64,000 bases of DNA from Pelomonas dachongensis (GTDB lineage Bacteria; Pseudomonadota; Gammaproteobacteria; Burkholderiales; Burkholderiaceae_C), in the NCBI RefSeq assembly GCF_043555865.1, contig NZ_JBIGHY010000010.1:124001-188000 (forward strand). Reading direction: 5' to 3'. Numbering within the stretch: the stretch's first letter is position 1; every line of letters begins with the position of its first letter. This document shows positions 9,358 through 17,875 of this stretch, piece after piece. A program made the position numbers and the translations under genes. The notes below the pieces were generated by a model. The model saw only the letters and a program-made list of their open reading frames with translations. It had not been told where the DNA came from and searched no databases.

Positions 9358-10106
9358 GCGAACCGACCATGTTGTCCGTCAAGGGCCTGACGCTGTCTTT
9401 CGGCGAAGGCGCCGAGGCGCGCCAGGTGCTGCATGGCGTGGACCTGGAGCTGACGCGCGGCCAGTCCTTCGGGCTGGTCGGCGAGTCCGGCTCGGGCAAG
9501 ACCACCGTGCTGCGCTGCTTGGCCGGCCAGTACCGCCACTGGCAGGGCCAAGTCGCCATCGATGGTCGCAACTACCAGGGCGAGCGCAGCCCGGCGCACG
9601 CACGCCGCGTGCAGATGGTGTTCCAGGATCCCTACGGCTCGCTGCACCCGCGCCACACGGTGCACACTGCGCTGGCCGAACCGCTGCGCGTACAGGGCAA
9701 GCGCGACATTGACGACCGCGTGGACGACGTGCTGCAGCAAGTGGGCCTGCCCACCGCCTTCCGCTTCCGGTACCCGCACCAGATCTCCGGCGGCCAGCGC
9801 CAGCGCGTCGCCATCGCCCGTGCGCTGATCCTGCAGCCACCGCTGCTGTTGTTGGACGAGCCGACGTCGGCGCTGGACGTGTCCGTGCAGGCCGAGGTGC
9901 TGAACCTGCTGGCTGAACTGCGCAACCGGCATGGGCTGACCTACCTGCTGGTCAGCCACGACCTGGGCGTGGTGGCGCATCTTTGCGACAACCTGGCTGT
10001 CATGCAGCACGGCCGCATCGTCGAGACGCTGAGCAGCGACGCGCTGTGCCAGGGTGCGGCCAAGCACGCCTACACGCAGGCGCTGCTGGCTGCGGCCGAA
10101 CATTGA
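9354..10106 (+). CDS. ABC transporter ATP-binding protein, DppF type
   Basis: A 250-aa ATPase, last gene of the importer operon. It has Walker A GESGSGKTT, Q-loop MVFQDPYGSLHPRHT, signature ISGGQRQRV, Walker B LLLLDEPTSALD and H-loop LVSHDLGVV. Dipeptide/oligopeptide importers normally use two different ATPases, and this one completes the set. The start overlaps the DppD-type stop by 4 nt. No convincing terminator follows directly. Confidence 0.93.
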   Translation: MSEPTMLSVKGLTLSFGEGAEARQVLHGVDLELTRGQSFGLVGESGSGKTTVLRCLAGQYRHWQGQVAIDGRNYQGERSPAHARRVQMVFQDPYGSLHPRHTVHTALAEPLRVQGKRDIDDRVDDVLQQVGLPTAFRFRYPHQISGGQRQRVAIARALILQPPLLLLDEPTSALDVSVQAEVLNLLAELRNRHGLTYLLVSHDLGVVAHLCDNLAVMQHGRIVETLSSDALCQGAAKHAYTQALLAAAEH

Positions 10107-10344
10107 GAATCCGCTGCGCTTGATTCGGCGCTGCGGCGTGCTGGCGCACCAAGCCCAATCGGGATAGGGGTCAGTCATTGTCGGCTGAACCCCTCCCCCC
10201 CTTAGTTTGATCTGATGTCGCTCGACCAGCCCCGGCCGCTCTCAACCCACCGCTCATAGCCCTTGAGGTCGTACAAGATGCGGCCCAAGCCGCGAAACAG
10301 ATGCGCTCAGCATTCCGCGCGCCGTTGCATAGACTTTGAAGCTG
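10107..10344. other. Non-coding/degraded segment downstream of the ABC operon
   Basis: No intact gene is visible. The part at 10107-10200 includes an imperfect GGGGTCAG...CTGAACCCC hairpin (about 10167-10193), which may end the ABC transcript but lacks a clear T tract. A short HTH-like coding remnant follows (separate entry). Base composition is visibly less GC-rich than in the flanking genes. Confidence 0.5.
10202..10306 (-). pseudogene. Possible excisionase/HTH_17-type remnant
   Basis: A 34-codon open stretch between two stops encodes GLGRILYDLKGYERWVESGR and ends SSDIRSN. The pattern LGRxLYDLxxxERWVE resembles the C-terminal half of MerR/AlpA-like excisionase HTH proteins. No start codon or N-terminal half is in frame, because a stop precedes it. 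If correct, it is debris of a mobile element near the tRNA-Lys genes. The resemblance is short and from memory, so confidence is low. Confidence 0.28.
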
Positions 10345-10909
10345 TCAGGAAAGAATGTCGCGGATCATCTTTACCGTCGGCGGTGGTGCGTTCGTCCTCG
10401 CGGCCTTGGGGCGATGCTTCGCTTGAGCTTCAGCCCACAAAGAATCAACATAGCCAAGTCGACGATAGAACGAGATGACCCGTGGTTCATTGTCGGCATC
10501 GAGGATGACCAGGCGAGCAGCTGAAAGCGACTGCGATTCGAGCACTTCGCCATGGACTAGCTTCATTACCTGTTCGCCGACGCCTTGACCCCTGCAAAGG
10601 CGAGGCCACGGCAAGGCGCCCCAGCTTGACGGCGGGGTATGCGCTGAGTGGAACATCCAGGCCCAGCTCCATTTGCTCCGAGGTCATCAGCGGAAGATCG
10701 TCATTGGCGAGCGTGAAATACGCGACGACACCTGGCACATCTTCGTGAAACACAACGGTTGTATGCCCTACACGCTTCAGATGCCAATCGCCGGCTTGCT
10801 GCGTTAAAAACTCATCAAGGTGGTGCTTGCCGCAACGGAACTTGCTCAAAGGGTCTGGTGAAACGTCCACCACCGGCAAAAGGCCGAAGCCGTCTGCTGA
10901 TAGCGGCAT
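10345..10909 (-). pseudogene. GNAT-family acetyltransferase (TacT/AtaT-like toxin type), frameshifted
   Basis: Two adjacent frames together encode one about 187-aa GNAT protein. The 5' part ends in LGRLAVASPLQG; the 3' part continues QGVGEQVMKLVHG and ends in FYRRLGYVDS. Restoring the frame gives the acetyl-CoA-binding motif LQGQGVGEQ. The break is one extra C in the run at 10589-10592 on the plus strand. The gene order and length resemble type II toxins that acetylate aminoacyl-tRNA. Its ATG overlaps the stop of an upstream 74-aa ORF (TGATG), as in toxin-antitoxin pairs. It is either a genuine inactivating frameshift or a homopolymer sequencing error. Confidence 0.75.
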
Positions 10910-11133
10910 CAGCCAGCGATGCGGTACTGCTGGAGAAAACCTGCTGTCTTTGCGGCCCGTACGCGGTCGACCAGTTCGCTCGCCTCACGGCGGCTTTCTT
11001 CAGTCGGCTCTGTAACGCGCAGCTGAGCCAAAAATTTCGCGCGCTGCACCTTCGCGACGAGAACGCGCTTCACCGCAACCTTGTGCAGACGTTGCTTCGC
11101 CGGCGAAAGTGTTGGAAGAGGCTTTTTGGTCAT
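10909..11133 (-). CDS. Small basic protein, possible antitoxin partner of the GNAT gene
   Basis: A 74-aa ORF whose stop codon shares a base with the start of the GNAT gene (TGATG), so the two are coupled. It is rich in K and R, with an N-terminal basic helix (SPAKQRLHKVAVKRVL) and an acidic, helix-forming middle (TEPTEESRREASELVDRV). It does not look like the DUF1778 (TacA) antitoxins usually paired with GNAT toxins. A 19-bp inverted repeat lies 9 nt upstream of its ATG, which suits an autoregulatory operator. The function is inferred only from context. Confidence 0.55.
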   Translation of the reverse strand: MTKKPLPTLSPAKQRLHKVAVKRVLVAKVQRAKFLAQLRVTEPTEESRREASELVDRVRAAKTAGFLQQYRIAG

Positions 11134-11141
11134 GCAAGAAA

Positions 11142-11160
11142 TTCTAGCAATCAGCTAGAA
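11142..11160. promoter_or_regulatory. Inverted repeat upstream of the putative antitoxin
   Basis: Arms TTCTAGC and GCTAGAA (7/7) are separated by AATCA, in an AT-rich segment just upstream of the 74-aa ORF. Toxin-antitoxin operons are commonly repressed by antitoxin binding to such a palindrome overlapping the promoter. The role is inferred. Confidence 0.5.
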
Positions 11161-11227
11161 CTCGACAACTCAATTCGTCAATGTCAGTTCGTTTGGCACC
11201 CTAGCAGCACAGGAAATGCACGTATCA

Positions 11228-11253
11228 GCAGAGGGCAGCGCGCTGCCCTCTGC
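11228..11253. repeat. 26-bp perfect palindrome
   Basis: The left half is GCAGAGGGCAGCG and the right half is its exact reverse complement, with no spacer. It lies in the non-coding stretch between the toxin-like pair and the tRNA-Lys genes. No T tract follows, so a Rho-independent terminator is unlikely. A dimeric-protein binding site, a recombination site or a REP-like hairpin are possible. Confidence 0.8.
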
Positions 11254-11327
11254 CTCCGCAAATTCCCATCACCTCAAAGGGGTGTTCGCCGCATACACCG
11301 ACGCCTACATGCGCACAGGCAAGAAAA

Positions 11328-11370
11328 AAGCACTTAGTGGCTGTCGCCGCTAAGTGCTTGTTTTCGTTCT
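11328..11370. terminator. Bidirectional Rho-independent terminator
   Basis: A stem pairs AAGCACTTAG (11328-11337) with CTAAGTGCTT (11350-11359). The stem can extend inward by further pairs around a small loop. An A-rich run precedes it (11322-11329) and TTTTCGTTCTT follows, so it can terminate from either side. Read on the minus strand it ends the tRNA-Lys transcript 19 nt after the tRNA 3' end. Confidence 0.8.
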
Positions 11371-11377
11371 TAAATTT

Positions 11378-11453
11378 TGGTGGGCCCTGAGTGACTCGAA
11401 CACTCGACCTACGGATTAAGAGTCCGCTGCTCTACCAACTGAGCTAAGAGCCC
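11378..11453 (-). tRNA. tRNA-Lys (CTT anticodon)
   Basis: A 76-nt gene including an encoded CCA. The acceptor arms GGGCTCT and AGGGCCC pair fully (one G-U). The D-loop region is TAGCTCAGTTGGTAGAGC, the anticodon loop is CTCTTAA giving anticodon CTT, and the T-arm has the GTTCGAGTC core. It reads AAG codons. It is second of two tandem lysine tRNAs on the minus strand, followed by the terminator at 11328-11370. Confidence 0.95.
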
Positions 11454-11527
11454 TGATTCAGTTTTGACTTGCGTCTCGCTGAGCCAATGATTGTAGCGTG
11501 ATTCCGTCGAATCTTCGCAATAAATTC

Positions 11528-11603
11528 TGGTGGGACGTGCAGGATTCGAACCTGCGACCAACGGATTAAAAGTCCGCTGCTCTACCGACTGAGCTAACGT
11601 CCC
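11528..11603 (-). tRNA. tRNA-Lys (TTT anticodon)
   Basis: A 76-nt gene including CCA. The acceptor arms GGGACGT and ACGTCCC pair perfectly, the anticodon loop CTTTTAA gives TTT, and the T-loop is GGTTCGAATCC. It decodes AAA and AAG. It lies 74 nt upstream of the CTT isoacceptor and is probably co-transcribed with it. Confidence 0.96.
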
Positions 11604-11664
11604 GTGTCAAGCAGAGCCCGCCATTATAGGCAGAATTTTCCCGCTCCGCCAAGACTTTTTCAGA

Positions 11665-12438
11665 TCAACCACGCGCCAGGTGCAGGCGCAGCAATTCGGC
11701 GGCGGCGCACATGCCGAATGTCGCCGTGACTGCAACGCTGGAGCCGTAACCATGGCAGTTGAGGCTCCCGTCGACATCACAGGCCTCGCCCTCTGCCTGC
11801 GGCGGCAGATGCACCGGTTCGCGCGAGTAGACGCAGGCCACGTCCATGCTGCCCGTGCGCGGTGCGCCGTGATGCTTGCGCAGCCGCTGACGCAGCGATG
11901 CCAACAGCGGGTCGTGAGTGGTCGCGCCGAGGTCGTCGATCTGCACCTGCTGCGGCTCGCGCTTGCCGCCCGCGGCGCCGACGGTGACGAAGGGCAGTCG
12001 CCGCTCGCGCGCCCATGCCGCCAGCGTGGCCTTGGCCCGCACCTGGTCGCAGCAATCGATGAGACCGTCGAGGATGGTGTCGCCGAGCAGTGCCGGCCAG
12101 TTGTCGGGCTCGACGAACTCCTCGATGACCCGCACATCGCAACCCGGATGGATGTCCGCGATGCGCAGCCGCAGCGCCTCGGCCTTGGCCATGCCGACGG
12201 TCGAGCCCAGCGCCTGGATCTGGCGGTTGATGTTGGATTCGGAGACCTGGTCAAGGTCGATCAACGTCAGGGCAGCCACGCCGCTGCGGGCAAGCGCCTC
12301 GACGGCCCACGAGCCGACGCCACCCAGCCCCACGACGGCAAAGCGCGTTGCCCGCAGGCGGGCATAGGCAGCGTCGCCATGCAGGCGGCGCAAGCCGCCG
12401 AAGCGGCGCTCCAGGTCAGCGGAGTCAATGTCGGACAT
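11665..12438 (-). CDS. tcdA: tRNA threonylcarbamoyladenosine dehydratase (CsdL/TcdA)
   Basis: A 257-aa E1/ThiF-like enzyme that uses ATP to cyclise t6A37 in ANN-decoding tRNAs (including lysine tRNAs) to ct6A. The nucleotide-binding loop is VVGLGGVGSWAVEALARSG, followed by the E1-family segment LIDLDQVSESNINRQ. The family-specific C-terminal part includes GYGSSVAVTATFGMCAA. The start at 12438 (MSDIDSADLERRFGGL) matches family N-termini; an upstream in-frame ATG at 12474 is less likely. It lies downstream of cpoB with a 54-nt gap. Confidence 0.93.
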   Translation of the reverse strand: MSDIDSADLERRFGGLRRLHGDAAYARLRATRFAVVGLGGVGSWAVEALARSGVAALTLIDLDQVSESNINRQIQALGSTVGMAKAEALRLRIADIHPGCDVRVIEEFVEPDNWPALLGDTILDGLIDCCDQVRAKATLAAWARERRLPFVTVGAAGGKREPQQVQIDDLGATTHDPLLASLRQRLRKHHGAPRTGSMDVACVYSREPVHLPPQAEGEACDVDGSLNCHGYGSSVAVTATFGMCAAAELLRLHLARG

Positions 12439-12492
12439 GGGGATCGCCCTCTCCGCCTCGCCGTCTGGCGGCAAGGCGGGGCTCCTGGCGCC

Positions 12493-13272
12493 TTACTTCA
12501 GCGCTGCGAGGCGTTCCTTGGCCGCCTGGGCAGCTTCGGTACGCGGGTAGGTCTTGATGAGGTCGTCCAGCGTGCGGCGCGCATTGCGGTTGTCCTTCAG
12601 CTCGATCTGGCAGTTCGCCAGCGCGAGCAGCGCCTCGGGCGCGCGGGGATGGTCCGCATTGGCCGACACGAAGGCCTTGAAGGTCGCGATCGCGTCCTTG
12701 TAGTCGCGCTTGCCGTACTGCGCATTGCCCAGCCAGAAGCGCACCGAGTCGGTGTAGCCACTGCTGGGATAGCGCTTCAGGAAACCGTTCAGGGCGGCCA
12801 CGGCCTCGGTGAAATCACCGCGGCGCACGATGCCGATGGCGGCTTCGTATTGGCTGCGTTCGTCGGGCGAGACCTGGAACTCGCGGCCGTCCAGGCTCAC
12901 CTTCTGCGGCTCAAGCGGCTTCAGCCGCGCTTCCACGGACTGCGACTGGTCGACCAGCTTGCGCTGTGTCTCGGACAGATCGCGCGCCAGCTGTTCGTTG
13001 GTGCCGCGCAGCTTGGCGACTTCTCCGCGCAGCATGTCGATCTGGCCGTTCAGGTCCAGCAGGCTGCGGCGCAGCGTCTGCAGTTGCTCCTGCATCTGCG
13101 TGTTGAGCTGCTCGGAGCGCTGCTTGGCGGCATCGTCGTTGGCCTGGATGCGCGCTTCCAAGACCTTGATGTACTTCCGAGCCTCGTCGTCCTCGAACAA
13201 GCCCGCGTGAGCGGGCTGTGCGAAGGCTGCGCCCACGGCCAGCGCCGCGAGTGACAAACGCAGCACGCGCAT
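12493..13272 (-). CDS. cpoB: Cell division coordinator CpoB (YbgF), Tol-Pal accessory protein
   Basis: A 259-aa periplasmic protein that links peptidoglycan synthesis to outer-membrane constriction through TolA and PBP1B. The signal peptide is MRVLRLSLAALAVGAAFA, cleaved after AHA. A trimerising coiled coil spans about residues 30-110 and is followed by TPR repeats (RYPSSGYTDSVRFWLGNAQY and similar). The ATG at 13272 overlaps the pal stop (TGATG); a GTG one codon upstream is possible. The order tolB-pal-cpoB is standard. Confidence 0.94.
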   Translation of the reverse strand: MRVLRLSLAALAVGAAFAQPAHAGLFEDDEARKYIKVLEARIQANDDAAKQRSEQLNTQMQEQLQTLRRSLLDLNGQIDMLRGEVAKLRGTNEQLARDLSETQRKLVDQSQSVEARLKPLEPQKVSLDGREFQVSPDERSQYEAAIGIVRRGDFTEAVAALNGFLKRYPSSGYTDSVRFWLGNAQYGKRDYKDAIATFKAFVSANADHPRAPEALLALANCQIELKDNRNARRTLDDLIKTYPRTEAAQAAKERLAALK

Positions 13273-13808
13273 CACTTGTCCTTGAGCTCGACGCGGCGGT
13301 TCTTGGCCCAGGCTTCTTCACCACCGCCGGTCACGGCGGGGCGCTCCTTGCCGTAGCTGACGGCCTCGACTTGTGCAGCCTGCACGCCCAGCAGCGTCAG
13401 CGACTTGGCGACGGCTTCAGCACGGCGCTGGCCCAGGGCCAGGTTGTACTCGCGCCCGCCGCGCTCGTCGGTGTGGCCTTCGAGGTTCAGGGTCAGCTTG
13501 CGGTTGTTGTTCAGGCGCTTGGCATGCAGTTCCACCGTCGGGCGGTACTCTTCCTTGACGACGTCGCTGTCGTAGTCGAAGTAGACGACGCGCTTGTCAC
13601 GGACCTGCTCGGTGTACTGGGCGTTCAGGTCGACGGTGGCGACCTTCGACTCGGGCACGGCCTGGCCGCTGTTTTGCGGCGGCGTGGCCACCGGGGCCGT
13701 GGGCTGGCGCGTTTCAACCGGCGCGGGCTCGTCCAACTTGACGGAGGAACCGCAACCTGCCAGGGCAGCGGCGGCGATCAGGGTAAGCACATGGCGGGTC
13801 AGCTTCAT
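13272..13808 (-). CDS. pal: Peptidoglycan-associated lipoprotein Pal
   Basis: A 178-aa outer-membrane lipoprotein that binds peptidoglycan and TolB. The lipobox LAGC places the lipidated cysteine at residue 19 of MKLTRHVLTLIAAAALAGC. A Pro/Thr-rich linker precedes the OmpA-like domain, with YFDYDSDVV and LEGHTDERG, the peptidoglycan-binding signature. The open frame extends further upstream, but only the 13808 start gives the lipoprotein signal. It is coupled to cpoB. Confidence 0.97.
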   Translation of the reverse strand: MKLTRHVLTLIAAAALAGCGSSVKLDEPAPVETRQPTAPVATPPQNSGQAVPESKVATVDLNAQYTEQVRDKRVVYFDYDSDVVKEEYRPTVELHAKRLNNNRKLTLNLEGHTDERGGREYNLALGQRRAEAVAKSLTLLGVQAAQVEAVSYGKERPAVTGGGEEAWAKNRRVELKDK

Positions 13809-13902
13809 TCGAGTGGTCTCCACAACAGACAGGGGGCGGGGTAACAGGGCGCGGCCTGGGCGGCCGGGCGCGTGATTGTCCAACAAGGTTGGACGTCAGG
13901 GT

Positions 13903-15186
13903 TCATGGCGCGAACGGGCCCCAGGTGGGCTCGCGGACATCGGCCAACGTGACGAGCAGCGGCGTCTTGATCTTGCCGTCCAGCGTCGTGGTCATCAGCA
14001 CCTCCTTGCCACCGGCGCGGCTGGCATAGACGATCAGCCGGCCATTCGGTGCGAACGACGGACTTTCGTCGTCGTTGGCTTCGCTGATCTGCTGCGCCTG
14101 GCCGGTGGCGAGGTCCAGCACCGACAGGCGGAAGGCGCCGCCGGTCCGGGTGATGTAGGCCAGCGTCTTGCCGTCGGGGCTGAGGGCCGGGCTGATGTTG
14201 TAGTTGCCGCTGAAGGTCACGCGTTCGGCCGCGCCGCCGCCGGCGGGCATGCGGTAGATCTGCGGGCTGCCGCCACGGTCGCTGACGAAGTAGATCTTGC
14301 TGCCATCGGGCGCGAAGCAGGCTTCGGTGTCGATGGCGCTGCTCTGGGCGATGCGGCGCACGCCGCTGCCGTCGCGGTTGATGACGAACAGCTGCGTGCC
14401 GCCGTCGCGCGACAGGCTCAGCACGAGGCGCTGGCCATCGGGCGACCAGGCCGGCGCGCTGTTGGTGCCCTTGAAGTCGGCCAGCACGCGGCGCTGGCCG
14501 GTCTGCACGTCCTGGATGCGCACGGTGGCCTTGCGGCTCTCGAACGACACGTAGGCCAGTTCCCGGCCATTGGGCGACCAGGCCGGCGAGATGATGGGGT
14601 CGACGCTGTTCAGCGCGGCGCGGGCGCCCTCGCCGTCGGCATCGGCGACGACCAGGCTGTAGCGCGCACCGGCCTTGGTGACGTAGGCCATGCGGGTGGC
14701 GAACACGCCGCGCTCGCCGGTGAGCTTCTGGTAGATCATGTCCGCGATGCGGTGCGCCGCGAGGCGCGCATCGTCCGGCATCACGGCCTGGGCCTCGCCG
14801 ATGCTCTCGGCGCCCTTGACGACGTCCCAGAGCTTGAAGCGGATGTCCAGCCGCCCGTCGGCCAGCCGCGTGACCGACCCGGCCACCAGCGCATCGGCCT
14901 GGCGCGAGCGCCACTCGGCGAAGGCGGGGCTGCTGGCCTCGCTCAAGCCGGCGGGCGCATCGACGGTGCGGAACAGGCCGCTGCGCTCCAGGTCGGCGCG
15001 GATGATGGCGGCGATCGGCTGCGGCGACTGCGACTGATCGCGGAAGTCGACGATGGCGACCGGGATGCGGGTGCCGCCGACACCGGCGATGTCAATGCGC
15101 ATCTGCGCGAGTGCGGGGCCTGCGCCCAGGCCCGCGAGGGCGGCCAGGGCCGCGAGACTGCGACGGCGGGAAACGGATTCGAGCAT
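13903..15186 (-). CDS. tolB: Tol-Pal system beta-propeller protein TolB
   Basis: A 427-aa periplasmic protein of the trans-envelope Tol-Pal system. The signal peptide is MLESVSRRRSLAALAALAGL, cleaved after ALA. It has an N-terminal alpha/beta domain, then five WD40-like repeats such as SPAWSPNGRELAYVS, APAWSPDGQRLVLS and PALSPDGKTLAYIT. The 15186 start was chosen for the signal peptide; the frame is open to 15267. Unusually, tolQRA are not upstream: rng is the next gene. Confidence 0.96.
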   Translation of the reverse strand: MLESVSRRRSLAALAALAGLGAGPALAQMRIDIAGVGGTRIPVAIVDFRDQSQSPQPIAAIIRADLERSGLFRTVDAPAGLSEASSPAFAEWRSRQADALVAGSVTRLADGRLDIRFKLWDVVKGAESIGEAQAVMPDDARLAAHRIADMIYQKLTGERGVFATRMAYVTKAGARYSLVVADADGEGARAALNSVDPIISPAWSPNGRELAYVSFESRKATVRIQDVQTGQRRVLADFKGTNSAPAWSPDGQRLVLSLSRDGGTQLFVINRDGSGVRRIAQSSAIDTEACFAPDGSKIYFVSDRGGSPQIYRMPAGGGAAERVTFSGNYNISPALSPDGKTLAYITRTGGAFRLSVLDLATGQAQQISEANDDESPSFAPNGRLIVYASRAGGKEVLMTTTLDGKIKTPLLVTLADVREPTWGPFAP

Positions 15187-15263
15187 GGCGCGCGATTCTG
15201 CCGCAGACGCCGAAGTTGTAACGTCAGACAAGGCCGCGTCCCGCGCGGGCCTTCTGACGTCGA

Positions 15264-16754
<1,491 letters not shown>

Positions 16755-16799
16755 CGCGAACCTTTGAATACTGACCCATGCGCCCAGCAGGCGCAGGTG

Positions 16800-17402
16800 T
16801 CAAAACTCAAAGCCGAATTTGTCCAACAGCTGCGCTGTCTCAAAGAGGGGCAACCCCATGATGCCCGAGTAGCTGCCGGCAATCTTCACGATCCACGCGG
16901 CGGCCTGGCTCTGGATCGCGTATGACCCCGCCTTGCCGAAGGGCTCGCCGGTGTCGACATAGCGCGCGATCTGCGCGGCGGACAGCGGCGCGAACTCCAC
17001 CTGCGACACGTTCAACGCGGCCACGCGGCGCGTCGCATCGGCCACCGTGACGGCCGTGATGACGCGGTGCGTGCGCCCGGCCAGCAGCGCCAGCGTGCGC
17101 GCGGCATCGGTCGCGTCGACGGGCTTGCCGAGGATGAGATCGTCGATGGCCACCGTCGTGTCGGCGCACAGCACGGGCGCGGGCGGCAGGCCGCGCGCAG
17201 CCAGACGTGCGAGGGCCGCATCCAGCTTGGCGGTGGTCACGCGGGCGCAGTAGGTCTCGGGCGGCTCGCCCGGCTGCACCGCTTCCAACGCCTCGGCGTC
17301 CTCGTCGGCGCCAGGCAGCAGCAGCTCCTGCGGGACACCCAGCTGGTCCAGCAACTGGCGGCGGCGCGGGCTCTGCGAGGCGAGGTAGAGGAATCCGGTC
17401 AT
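16800..17402 (-). CDS. maf: Maf-like nucleotide pyrophosphatase
   Basis: A 200-aa house-cleaning enzyme that hydrolyses modified or non-canonical NTPs (dTTP/UTP type in the YhdE group). It begins LYLASQSPRRRQLLDQLG, the Maf signature, and has VLCADTTVAIDDLILGKP and YAIQSQAAAWIVKIAGSYSG. The start at 17402 overlaps the rlmH stop by 4 nt; upstream in-frame codons belong to rlmH in another frame. Confidence 0.95.
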   Translation of the reverse strand: MTGFLYLASQSPRRRQLLDQLGVPQELLLPGADEDAEALEAVQPGEPPETYCARVTTAKLDAALARLAARGLPPAPVLCADTTVAIDDLILGKPVDATDAARTLALLAGRTHRVITAVTVADATRRVAALNVSQVEFAPLSAAQIARYVDTGEPFGKAGSYAIQSQAAAWIVKIAGSYSGIMGLPLFETAQLLDKFGFEF

Positions 17403-17875
17403 TCGCGGTGGTAGGGATGGCCGGTCGTCACGGTCCAGGCACGGTACAGCCCCTCGGCCAGCAGCACCCGGGCGAAGGCGTGCGGCAGCGTCAGGTCGGA
17501 CAGGCGCAGCGTCTCGTCCGCCGTTGCCTTCAGGTCGGGATGCAGGCCGTCGGGGCCGCCGATGATCAGCGCGGCGTCGCGGCCCTCGCCCATCCACAGC
17601 TTCAGCCGCTCGGCCAGCTGCACGCTGGTGCGACGTTCGCCACGCTCGTCCAGGATGATGCGGCGCACGCCCCTGCCCGTTGACTGCAGCGCCGCCTCGA
17701 TGCGGGCGGCTTCTGCGGCCATGAGTTGCTCCGCCGTCTTGCTGCCCCGCGTCTCGGCCTTGACGGCCTTCAGCTCCAGCTTCAGTTCAGGCGGAAACCG
17801 CTTGGCGAAGTCCTCGTAGGCGGTGTCCGCCCAGGCCGGCTGGCGCTGGCCCACGGCGACCAGGAACAGCCGCAT
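17399..17875 (-). CDS. rlmH: 23S rRNA (pseudouridine1915-N3)-methyltransferase RlmH
   Basis: A 158-aa SPOUT-class methyltransferase acting on helix 69 of 23S rRNA in assembled 70S ribosomes. The knot region with LIIGGPDGLHPDL and the C-terminal GHPYHRE are diagnostic. The start at 17875 shares one base with the rsfS stop (TGATG), and its end overlaps maf. It is part of the rsfS-rlmH-maf-rng run. Confidence 0.97.
   Translation of the reverse strand: MRLFLVAVGQRQPAWADTAYEDFAKRFPPELKLELKAVKAETRGSKTAEQLMAAEAARIEAALQSTGRGVRRIILDERGERRTSVQLAERLKLWMGEGRDAALIIGGPDGLHPDLKATADETLRLSDLTLPHAFARVLLAEGLYRAWTVTTGHPYHRE

Noticed and set aside
10759..11337. 192-aa plus-strand ORF over the toxin-like pair
   Set aside because: It is antisense to the GNAT/74-aa pair, crosses the palindrome and terminator, and has no recognisable domain.
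11378..11603. tRNA 3'-end duplication marking an att site
   Set aside because: The tRNA-Lys 3' sequence is not repeated near 10107-10350, so no attL/attR pair can be shown.
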